Assembly: GCA_035552395.1 (NCBI GenBank)
Contig: DASZLL010000032.1
Location: 1 to 23,768, forward strand
From: Bog-473 sp035552395
GTDB lineage: Bacteria > Actinomycetota > Acidimicrobiia > Acidimicrobiales > RAAP-2
Length of the DNA: 23,768 bases
Direction of reading: 5' to 3'
Both the position numbers and the translations under genes were made by a program. Shown here in pieces: positions 1 through 7,526 of this stretch. Every line of letters begins with the position of its first letter. Within the stretch, counting starts at the first letter, position 1. Under the pieces are notes generated by a model that was not told the origin of the DNA, did not search any database, and worked only from the letters and a program-made list of their open reading frames with translations.

Positions 1-987
1 GCGATCACCGCTCCCGCGCCGGGCGGCACCTACACCTTGGGGGCGTCGGTGCCCACGACCTTCGCGTGCCTCGGGTCGTGCCAGGACTCGAACGGCTTGG
101 CGGCGCCCTCGGGCTTCCTCAGCACGGGGAGCGCCGGTCCGCAGGTGTACTCCGTGACCTCCGACGCGAACGGCCTCACCTTCACCGCCGAGTTGGCCTA
201 CGCCGTCGCGACGGCGACGCCGGTTCTCGCGTGGGGCACGCCGGGCGCGATCACCTACGGCACACCGCTGTCGGCGAGCCAGCTCGACGCGACGGCGAGC
301 GTCCCGGGCACCTTTGTGTACAACCCGCCGGCGGGGACGGTCCTCGGCGCTGGCAACCAGACCTTGGCGGTGACGTTCACGCCGATGGACCAGACCGACT
401 ACACGACCGCGTCGAAGAGCGTGTCATTGCACGTGGCGCCGGCTCCGCTGACGATCACGGCATCGAGCAATGCCGAGCCGTACGGGCTTGCCATCCCACC
501 GGTCACGCCGAGCTACAGCGGCTTCGTCAACCACGACGGCGCGAGCTCGCTGACGCCGGCGCCGACCTGCACGACGCCGGCGACGGCGGGGAGCCCCGTC
601 GGGACCTACGCCACGACCTGTTCGGGCGCGGTCGACCCGAACTACACGATCAACTACGTCGCCGGCACGATCGTGATCACAAAGGCGGCGACGACCTTGG
701 TGGCGGCGCCGATCTCCTTCCTCGGGTCGGTGCTCTCGGTGCATGTGCAGTTCTCGGCCACCTTGACCTCGAACGTCACCGGGAAGGGGATCCCGTCGCA
801 GGCGGTGACGTTCACCTGGGCTTCGGGTCACTGCACCGTGCAGACCAACGCGTCCGGGGTGGCGACCTGTGCTGTGTTCAACCTCAACGTGGTCCCGTTG
901 ACGCTTGTCCCGCACTACACGGCGACCTTCGAGGGCACGGCCAACTACCAGGGCACGAGCGGCACCGGCACCCTGAAGCTCGCTTAG
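1..987 (+). CDS. Secreted Ig-like / MBG-domain repeat protein, C-terminal part (5' partial)
   Basis: The frame is open from the first base, so the N-terminus lies outside the window; the TTG at 37 is only an internal codon. About 328 residues are visible, built from extracellular beta-sandwich modules. One Ig-like repeat (about 200-435) carries the pattern ITYGTPLSASQLDATA, then GTFVYNPPAGTVL, then LAVTFTPMDQTDY. An MBG-type repeat follows (about 445-680; PLTITASSNAEPYG to YTINYVAGTIVI). The last is a Big_1-like module with two cysteines (about 690-985). Such repeats are known in surface or secreted adhesin-like and cell-wall proteins of GC-rich bacteria. No membrane anchor or sorting signal follows the last repeat, which ends in GTGTLKLA, so release or attachment through an N-terminal part is inferred. 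It ends tail to tail with the next gene, the stop codons overlapping. Its binding partner is unknown. Confidence 0.85.
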   Translation, partial: AITAPAPGGTYTLGASVPTTFACLGSCQDSNGLAAPSGFLSTGSAGPQVYSVTSDANGLTFTAELAYAVATATPVLAWGTPGAITYGTPLSASQLDATASVPGTFVYNPPAGTVLGAGNQTLAVTFTPMDQTDYTTASKSVSLHVAPAPLTITASSNAEPYGLAIPPVTPSYSGFVNHDGASSLTPAPTCTTPATAGSPVGTYATTCSGAVDPNYTINYVAGTIVITKAATTLVAAPISFLGSVLSVHVQFSATLTSNVTGKGIPSQAVTFTWASGHCTVQTNASGVATCAVFNLNVVPLTLVPHYTATFEGTANYQGTSGTGTLKLA

Positions 988-1973
988 GACGACGGGGGGT
1001 CGCCCAGCGGCGGCTGCGGTCCGACCTCGAGGGCGAGGCGGTCCCAGCCGGCGAGGTCGGCAGCCGCTTCGTAGGTCGTCTGGAAGAAGGCGAGCAAGGC
1101 CGCGTCGGGGTCCGCCGCCTCGCGCACAGCGGTGTACGGCAGCACGAACTCGCCGAGGTCCGCGTTGTAGGCGGCCGCGGCCGGGGCGACGGCGCGCTCG
1201 GCGAAACCCGTGGGCGTCGGGTAGGCGTACGAGTAGAACATGCCCTCGTCGGAGCCGCCGGGCCAGTAACCGCAGCTGCTGACCTCGTGGCTGTAGGCCA
1301 TCTGCTGCACCCAGTCGGGGCAGTTGGGGACGCCGCCGCGGTGGCGTGGCGCGCGGCGTCCGGAGAAGCGCGTCACGGCCAGGTCGGGGGCGCCCCAAAA
1401 GAAGTGGACGGGGCTGACCTTGCCCTGGAAGCGGGCCCGGAAGACGTACATGACCCGTTCGATCTGGACGAGCGCCAGCCAGAGTTGGTGGGCGGCGTCG
1501 GCGTCGTAGGGCCGGAATGCGGTGTCGGCCGGGAAGGGCAGGTCGGTGGGCATCTCGGCGCGATGGGGGTAGATGTGGACGGGCGTGCCGAGTGCATCGA
1601 GCGCCGTCATGGTGGCGGCGTAGAAGTCGGCGACGGAGCCGGGGGTAAGGGGGACGGTCCTGGTGCCGCCGGCGGTCGTGCGCAGGTCGAGGCGGTGGTC
1701 GATGAAGTCGAACTCGATCTCGAGGCCGAGACCGTGGCCGCGGCCGTGGCCGCTGCCGTGGTCGCCGTCGCCGGGGGCGCCGGCGGTGCCAGCGTGCATG
1801 AGCGACGTCGTGAGCCCGCGGGCCGAGACGTACAACGGGACCTGCCACCAGTGGTTGACCATCGGCTCGAGCTCGAGTCGTATCTTGCCGACGATCTGCG
1901 TCCACAGGTGGAGCGCGTCCATGGTGCCTTCGGCCTCGAGCAGGTTGAGCACCGGCCAGTCCGCGGCAGCCAT
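984..1973 (-). CDS. DUF5996 family protein
   Basis: This 329-residue cytoplasmic protein matches the DUF5996 family as I remember it: LHLWTQIVGKIRLEL near the N-terminus, NHWWQVPLYVSARGLTTS, EIEFDFIDHRLDLRT, SVADFYAATMTALDALG, KVSPVHFFWGAPDLAVTRFS, YSHEVSSCGYWPGG, and a C-terminal DAALLAFFQTTYEAAADLA. The family has no established function that I know of. The His/Trp/Cys-rich motifs are strongly conserved but I cannot assign catalysis. The ATG at 1973 is preferred over upstream codons because the extra 51 residues of the longer frame are Arg/Pro-rich shadow sequence and because a TACCCT box ends 6 bases before this ATG, as in a leaderless start. A Gly/His-rich insert (about residues 67-80) interrupts the usual core. 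The gene is divergent from the DksA-like gene. Confidence 0.88.
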   Translation of the reverse strand: MAAADWPVLNLLEAEGTMDALHLWTQIVGKIRLELEPMVNHWWQVPLYVSARGLTTSLMHAGTAGAPGDGDHGSGHGRGHGLGLEIEFDFIDHRLDLRTTAGGTRTVPLTPGSVADFYAATMTALDALGTPVHIYPHRAEMPTDLPFPADTAFRPYDADAAHQLWLALVQIERVMYVFRARFQGKVSPVHFFWGAPDLAVTRFSGRRAPRHRGGVPNCPDWVQQMAYSHEVSSCGYWPGGSDEGMFYSYAYPTPTGFAERAVAPAAAAYNADLGEFVLPYTAVREAADPDAALLAFFQTTYEAAADLAGWDRLALEVGPQPPLGDPPSS

Positions 1974-1985
1974 GAGGTGAGGGTA
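1973..1985 (-). promoter_or_regulatory. Putative leaderless promoter of the DUF5996 gene
   Basis: On the minus strand TACCCT (1985-1980) fits the TAnnnT -10 consensus and is followed by six bases and then the ATG, so transcription would begin at or next to the start codon. There is no Shine-Dalgarno sequence in front of this ATG, which supports leaderless translation. I see no good -35 hexamer. The same spacing occurs in front of two other genes in this window. Confidence 0.4.
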
Positions 1986-2105
1986 GTCACGCCTCGTCGG
2001 CGGTGTGCCGGTCGGCGGTCGGCGGCTGTGCGCCGGCGTTCTGCTCCTATGCTCACGGCTTCGCGATCGTGCGCTGCGCTGCCGGTGCACGGGCTGGGAG
2101 GTGGC

Positions 2106-2441
2106 ATGGACGAGGCGCGGGCACAACAGCTCCTCAACGACGAGCGGGCCCGGGTCGAGGGCTTGCTCCGGGAGCTGACCGAAGCGGGGGACGAGGACTT
2201 CGCCGAGACGGGGGACGCCGGTGACATCGCCGACTCGGCGCAGCCGCTCACCGACGAACAGGGTGACGATGCGATCGCCGAGGGGCTGCGGACGCGGCTG
2301 GCCGCGATTCAGCGGGCGGAGACGCGACTCGTTGACGGGACCTACGGACGCTCGGTGCAGAGTGGGGCGGTGATTCCCGACGAGCGGCTCGAGGCGGATC
2401 CTGCGGCCGAGCTCACGGTGGAGGAAGGGGCGGCGTCGTAA
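2106..2441 (+). CDS. DksA/TraR-like small protein lacking the zinc-finger cysteines
   Basis: A 111-residue, very acidic protein. The first half is the helical part of the DksA/TraR fold (ARAQQLLNDERARVEGLLREL, then IADSAQPLTDEQGDDAIAEGL and RLAAIQRAETRLVDGTYG). The second half aligns with the C4 zinc-finger region, YGRSVQSGAVIPDERLEADPAAE, but the first CxxC pair is Ser83 and Ser86 and the second pair is absent; the protein has no cysteine at all. Family members act on RNA polymerase through the secondary channel; whether this variant does is unknown. A strong GGGAGGTG ribosome site at 2096-2103 fixes the ATG at 2106, although the frame is open far upstream. A TATGCT box at 2048-2053 is a possible -10 element. 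Cysteine-free forms of this protein are, as I recall, common in actinobacteria, so this is not a decayed gene. Confidence 0.85.
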   Translation: MDEARAQQLLNDERARVEGLLRELTEAGDEDFAETGDAGDIADSAQPLTDEQGDDAIAEGLRTRLAAIQRAETRLVDGTYGRSVQSGAVIPDERLEADPAAELTVEEGAAS

Positions 2442-2480
2442 GCGCTGCTGCTGGTGCTGCTGGTGCTGGTGGGCGGAGGG

Positions 2481-3404
2481 TCAGTCGGCGGCGATGCGCT
2501 GCGCGAGGACGCGGGCGAAGCGGTCGGCGCCGGCGGGCTCGGTGGTGAAGAACAAGACCGGATCGAGCAGCTCCAGCTCGAGCAGCCTTGGGTGGCCATC
2601 GTCTCCGATCACCGTGTCGACGCGGGCGTAGGTCGTCGGGCCCACGAGCTGCTCGGCGGCCGCCACGGCTTGGCGGCCGAGCGCGAGTTGCGCCGACGAC
2701 GCCGTGGCGGGCGAGACCACCTGGTTCTCGATCAGGCTCGCCGAGGGGCCCACGTCGCGGCGGATCATCGGGTCCTTGTGCATGGCGTGGCTGAACTCGC
2801 CCCCGAGAAAGATGAGCCCGACCTCGCCCACGGTGTCGACGGCCTGCTGGTACGGCTGCACCATGGCCGTCCGGCCCAGCTCGACGAGCGAGCGCACGTG
2901 GGCGAGGGCTCTCGCTCGGTCGCGGTCGCGGGGTTCGTAGCGTGCCGTCTGGAAGCCGCCGCCCGAGATGGACGGCTTCACGACAACCTCGCCCTGCGCC
3001 AGCGTGCGGATGACCGCCGCCTCAGCGTCAGCGTCAGTCTCAGTCGGAGCGTCGGTGTCACCTCCGCCACCCGGCTCGACCCACGTCGTCGGCACCGTGG
3101 CCACCCCGGCCGCTTCGAGGGCCCGGAGGTAGCGCTTGTCGAGGTTCCAGCACAGCGTGGCGGGGGAGTTCACCGTCGGGACGCTGCTGCGGGCACGAGC
3201 GTCCACCCAGGCCAGGAACTCGTCGACGTGGTGGATGTTGTCCCACGCCCCATTGGCCACGATGAGGTCGAAGGACGACCAGTCCACCGCCGGGTCGCTC
3301 CACACCACCGCCTCGGCGTCGAGTCCGGCGTCGTCGAGGGCAGCGCCCACGAGCGGCCAGTCGTCGTGCAGGTTCGGGAACTGGGGTGGCGCGGTGAAGG
3401 CCAC
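2481..3404 (-). CDS. ATP-grasp domain protein (glutathione-synthetase-like ligase family)
   Basis: The product is about 307 residues. The N-terminal pre-ATP-grasp part resembles other family members (VAFTAPPQFPNL, DPAVDWSSFDLIVANGAWDN, DEFLAWV). The ATP-grasp part follows: K90 in WNLDKRYL, K143 in VVVKPSISGGG, EVGLIFLGGEFSHAMHK, and the metal-binding end ARVDTVIGDDG to LLELELLDP (E276, E278). Such proteins join a carboxylate to an amine through an acyl phosphate; the actual substrates are not readable here. The start is uncertain. I chose GTG at 3404 because homology begins there. A TTG at 3473 overlaps the TGA of the upstream ABC ATPase gene and would add 23 Arg/Pro/Asp-rich residues encoded by a short repeat; neither has a clear ribosome site. 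The gene closely follows the peptide-transporter operon and may be its last member. Confidence 0.85.
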   Translation of the reverse strand: MAFTAPPQFPNLHDDWPLVGAALDDAGLDAEAVVWSDPAVDWSSFDLIVANGAWDNIHHVDEFLAWVDARARSSVPTVNSPATLCWNLDKRYLRALEAAGVATVPTTWVEPGGGGDTDAPTETDADAEAAVIRTLAQGEVVVKPSISGGGFQTARYEPRDRDRARALAHVRSLVELGRTAMVQPYQQAVDTVGEVGLIFLGGEFSHAMHKDPMIRRDVGPSASLIENQVVSPATASSAQLALGRQAVAAAEQLVGPTTYARVDTVIGDDGHPRLLELELLDPVLFFTTEPAGADRFARVLAQRIAAD

Positions 3405-3420
3405 ACGCGGCCGCGGCCGG

Positions 3421-3452
3421 GGCCGGTCGGGCCGGAGCGGCCGGTCGGGCCG
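3421..3452. repeat. 14-bp direct repeat between ABC ATPase and ATP-grasp genes
   Basis: GGCCGGTCGGGCCG occurs at 3421-3434 and again at 3439-3452, separated by GAGC. On the minus strand the unit encodes the RPDRP-type low-complexity stretch that would precede the ATP-grasp domain if the TTG at 3473 were used. The copies can also fold locally because the unit is rich in GGCC/CCGG. It is most simply a slippage duplication in the spacer. Its presence makes the longer N-terminus less credible. Confidence 0.6.
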
Positions 3453-3469
3453 ATCCGGCTGGTGGCCGC

Positions 3470-4476
3470 TCAAGTCCCGATCGGGAAGTGGCAGGAGACC
3501 TGGTGGCCCGGGGCGATCTCGCGCAACTCGGGGACCTCTTCGGCGCATCGTGTCTCCGCGCGAGGGCAGCGGGTGCGGAACCGGCAACCGGAGGGCGGAT
3601 TGATGGGGCTCGGGGGCTCCCCGCCGAGTGCGATCGAGGTGCGGGTGCTCTCGGGATCGGGCTCCACGGCCGAGGAGAGCAGCGCCGCCGTGTAGTGGTG
3701 GGCCGGTGCCTCGTAGAGCACGTCCGACGGTGCGATCTCGCAAAGGCGGCCCAGGTACATGACCGCCACCCGGTCGCTCACGTTCTTCACCACGGCCAGG
3801 TCGTGCGCAATGAACAGCACGGTCAGGTTGTACTCGGCCTTGAGGTCCTCCAACAGGTTGAGGATCTGCGCCTGTACCGACACGTCGAGGGCCGAGACGA
3901 TCTCGTCGCAGACGAGCAATTTCGGCTCCAGCACGAGGGCGCGGGCGATGCTGATGCGCTGGCACTGGCCGCCGGAGAACTCGCGCGGCCGCCGGTTGCC
4001 GTTCAGATAGGGGTCGATGCCGACCCGGTCGAGCATGGCGTTCGCCGCGTTGCGCCGCTCCTCCTTGGTGCCGATCTTCCAGATGGTGAGTGGTTCGGCG
4101 ACGATGTCGGTCACCCGTCGCCGCGGGTTCAGCGACGAGATGGGGTCCTGGAAGATCATCTGGACCTGGGTGCGCAGCGTGCGCAGGTCGTGGCGGCTCA
4201 TTGCGGTGATCTCGGTGTCGTTGAAGCGGATCACGCCCGACGTGGCGCGCTCCACCTGCACGACCGCCCTCCCGGTGGTCGTCTTGCCGCAGCCCGACTC
4301 GCCCACCAGCCCCAGCGTCTCGCCCTGCCGCAAGGAGAAGGAGATGCCCGCCACCGCCTGCACGGCCACACTGCCTCTTTGGAACGTGACGTGGAGATCC
4401 TCGACGGACAACAGCGGGTCGGACACGTGCTCGGGCTTGGGCTCGGGCGTCGCAGCCGGCTTCACGGCGGCATCGG

Positions 4477-4480
<4 letters not shown>
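3470..4480 (-). CDS. Dipeptide/oligopeptide ABC transporter ATP-binding protein (DppF/OppF type)
   Basis: This 336-residue cytoplasmic ATPase energises the peptide importer encoded upstream in the same operon. Visible motifs are Walker A GESGCGKTT (60-68), Q-loop Q111 in FQDPISSLNPRR, signature FSGGQCQR (168-175), Walker B LLVCDE (188-193) and switch His226 in FIAHD. The C-terminal oligopeptide-family extension has spaced cysteines (GCRFRTRCP, ETRC, VSC) like those proposed to hold an iron-sulfur cluster in related Opp ATPases. After Walker B the usual CDEPVSALD reads CDEIVSALD. The GTG start at 4480 overlaps the previous TGA by GTGA and has GGAGG seven bases upstream, which excludes the longer open frame. 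The first 20 residues are a Pro/Ala linker. Peptide uptake is inferred from the family; the exact substrate is unknown. Confidence 0.93.
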
Positions 4481-5516
<1,036 letters not shown>

Positions 5517-5520
<4 letters not shown>

Positions 5521-6446
5521 AGCTTGAGCTCGGTCACGTCGAAGTAGGCGCGCAGCTTGTCCGCCACCACGTTCAGGCTGATCAACAACAAGAACATCGC
5601 GCTGGCGGGGAAGATCACCAGCCACGGGTTCGTCTGACCCTTGGCGCCGGTGAGGAGCGTCGAGCCCTCGTTGAGCATGTTGCCCCAGCTGGGCGTGGGC
5701 GGTGATACCGAGAGACCGAGGAACGCCAATGTGCCCTCGAGCACGATGATCGTCGCCACCGCGATCAGGCTGAACGAGATGATCGTCGGCATGATATTGG
5801 GCAGGATCTCGCGCGCCAAGATCCGCGAGTCGCTCGCCCCGAGCGCCTTGGCCGCCAGCACGAAGTCGCGGCTGGCGTAGGACAGCGTGGACGCCCGCAC
5901 GATGCGGAAGATCAGCGGCGCACCGAAGATGCCGATGATCAGCGTGATCTTCCACAGGGCGTGGCCCCAGAACGAGACGATGGCGATCACGGCCACCAGG
6001 GCGGGGAACGCCAGGAAGACGTAGGAACCGGTGTTGAGGACGGTGTCGATCCGGCCCCGGCGGTAGGCCGACAACATGGCGGGGATGCCCCCGAGGATCA
6101 GCCCGATGAGCGCGCCCCCGAAGCCGACGATGAGCGAGACGCGCGCCCCGAAGATGAGGCGGCTGAGGATGTCGCGGTACAGGTCGTCGACGCCGAGCAA
6201 ATGACCCCAGCTGGGCCCCGCGTTCTGCGTCCAGCTGTAGTTCCCGATGTCGGGGTTGGGCAGCGGGAGCAGGTTGGCGATGAGGGCGAGGACGACCACG
6301 AGTGCGATCCAGCCGACGCAGATCCAGAAGAAGACGCCCAGCCTCTTCCTCGTGCGATCGGCCGCCTCCTCGGCGACGAGCTCCTCCTTGATGTCGGGGA
6401 AGGCCTCGTTGGCCGGCTGGGTGAGGCTGACGCTACTCACGGGCAC
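5517..6446 (-). CDS. Dipeptide/oligopeptide ABC transporter permease (DppC/OppC type)
   Basis: A 309-residue inner-membrane subunit with one N-terminal segment (FFWICVGWIALVVVLALIANLL), an extracellular loop and about five further helices. The cytoplasmic coupling motif of the family is visible as AAKALGASDSRILAREILPN. The loop GVDDLYRDILSRLIFGARVSL and the segment LEGTLAFLGLSVSPPTPSWG are typical of DppC/OppC. The extended cytoplasmic N-terminus (PDIKEELVAEEAADRTRKR) is charged. The start is either GTG 6446 or GTG 6440, two codons apart, and no convincing ribosome site precedes either. The uncertainty arises because the start region lies inside a 26-bp tandem duplication shared with the end of the upstream gene. 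It forms the transmembrane channel with the DppB-type subunit. Confidence 0.93.
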
Positions 6447-6489
6447 TACTCACGGGCGATCCTCACGGGCGCTACTCACGGGCGATCCT
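6438..6489. repeat. 26-bp tandem duplication across the DppB/DppC junction
   Basis: Two adjacent copies (6438-6463 and 6464-6489) differ at one base. On the minus strand each copy starts AGGATCGCCCGTGAGTAG. The copy at 6464-6489 encodes the last residues of the DppB-type permease (RIARE) and its TAG; the other copy supplies the spacer and the GTG start of the DppC-type permease. A further partial copy (GTGAGTAGCG) follows into the DppC coding region. The duplication probably turned an earlier overlapping junction into a 25-base gap. Confidence 0.85.
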
Positions 6490-7419
6490 CGGGTCGACGA
6501 TCGTGAAGAGGAAGTCGAAGAAGAAGTTGACCAGGACGATGGCCACCGCCACGAACAGGGTGATGCCTTGCACCACCGTGTAGTCGTCCTGGTTCACGCT
6601 CGAGATCAGCTGGTAGCCGAGGCCGGGCATCTGGAGCAGGAGCTCGACGACGAACGTGCCGGCGATCAGGCCGCCGATGGTCACGCCGACGGAGGCCAGG
6701 AGGGAGATAGACGACGGCCGCAGGGCGTGGCGCCACATGATGCGCCGGTCGCTCAGCCCCTTCGAGCGCGCCATGGTGATGAAGTCCTCTTGCAGCGTGG
6801 AGATGAGGTCGTTTCGAAGCAGGCGGAAGTACACGACGATCGACCCGAGCGCCAGGACGATAGACGGCAGGATCATCGTATGGATGTTCGACCAGAAATT
6901 CTGGGTCAGCGGGACGTACGAGGCCGGCCCCGGGAACACGTGCCAGTGCACCGCGAAAAGAAGGACGAGGACCGGCGCGATCACGAACGGCGGCAAGGCG
7001 AGGAAGGCGAAGGTCGTGCTGTTCGCCGCCTGGTCGAACAGCCGGTTGGGCCGTCGCGACGCCCGCATCGCCATGGGGAAGGCAATGGCGAACGCAAGGA
7101 TCTGGCTGAAGATGATCAGCTCGAGGTCGATCGGGAACGACTCCGAGATGATGTTCGCCGTCGTCTGGTGCGTCGTGAACGACTGACCCAGGTTGCCCTG
7201 GAAGACGTGGCCGATCCAGATGAAGTACTGCTGCCACAACGGCTTGTTCAGGCCGAGCTCACGATTGATGGTGGCGATGTTCTGGGCGGTGGCGTTGGGG
7301 CCGAGGATGGTGACCGCGGGATTACCCGGCAGCAGGTGGACCAGGAAGAACGTGGCCACAGACACGAAGATGATGATGACGAAGAGGAGTGCCACCCTCT
7401 TGGCGATGTAGCGGCCCAC
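6472..7419 (-). CDS. Dipeptide/oligopeptide ABC transporter permease (DppB/OppB type)
   Basis: This 315-residue inner-membrane protein is the first gene of the operon. It has an N-terminal helix (VALLFVIIIFVSVATFFLVHLL) followed by the family signature LLPGNPAVTILG, then a periplasmic region and five more helices. The coupling loop is ARSKGLSDRRIMWRHALRPS. The end TFVVELLLQMPGLGYQLISSV and TIVDPRIARE is characteristic of DppB/OppB. The start is GTG 7419, with a G-rich AAAGGGGGG tract about ten bases upstream as a weak ribosome site. The gene is divergent from the GT39 glycosyltransferase. A substrate-binding lipoprotein would normally precede this permease; the upstream neighbour is instead an unrelated divergent gene, so the binding protein must be encoded elsewhere. 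Confidence 0.93.
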   Translation of the reverse strand: MGRYIAKRVALLFVIIIFVSVATFFLVHLLPGNPAVTILGPNATAQNIATINRELGLNKPLWQQYFIWIGHVFQGNLGQSFTTHQTTANIISESFPIDLELIIFSQILAFAIAFPMAMRASRRPNRLFDQAANSTTFAFLALPPFVIAPVLVLLFAVHWHVFPGPASYVPLTQNFWSNIHTMILPSIVLALGSIVVYFRLLRNDLISTLQEDFITMARSKGLSDRRIMWRHALRPSSISLLASVGVTIGGLIAGTFVVELLLQMPGLGYQLISSVNQDDYTVVQGITLFVAVAIVLVNFFFDFLFTIVDPRIARE

Positions 7420-7488
7420 GTAGCTGTCGCCCCCCTTTCGTCGTGCCTCTGATCAGTCTGTCTGCAGCGCCCCCACCGGCGGCGGATG

Positions 7489-7494
7489 ATCCTA
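7489..7494 (-). promoter_or_regulatory. Possible -10 element of the peptide-transporter operon
   Basis: On the minus strand TAGGAT (7494-7489) fits TAnnnT and lies about 70 bases before the first permease gene. A TAGGAC about 15 bases further upstream is only a partial -35 match. It overlaps the -35 region proposed for the divergent glycosyltransferase gene, so the two promoters could compete for polymerase. This is a weak call from consensus matching alone. Confidence 0.3.
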
Positions 7495-7526
7495 GACCGC
7501 GACCCCGTTGTCCTACCATGCGGCCC
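7493..7526 (+). promoter_or_regulatory. Putative leaderless promoter of the GT39 gene
   Basis: TAGACC (7493-7498) matches four of six bases of TTGACA, followed by a 16-base spacer, TACCAT (7515-7520) as a TAnnnT -10 box, six bases (GCGGCC), then ATG 7527. This places the transcription start at the A of that ATG and decides between it and the in-frame ATG at 7518, which falls inside the -10 box. No ribosome site is present. Confidence 0.45.

Noticed and set aside
66..2105. Upstream extension of the DksA-like reading frame
   Set aside because: Overlaps two real genes in other frames; a strong ribosome site sets the start at 2106.
3405..3473. N-terminal extension of the ATP-grasp protein from TTG 3473
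   Set aside because: The added residues are a low-complexity product of a direct repeat and no ribosome site is seen; kept only as an alternative start.
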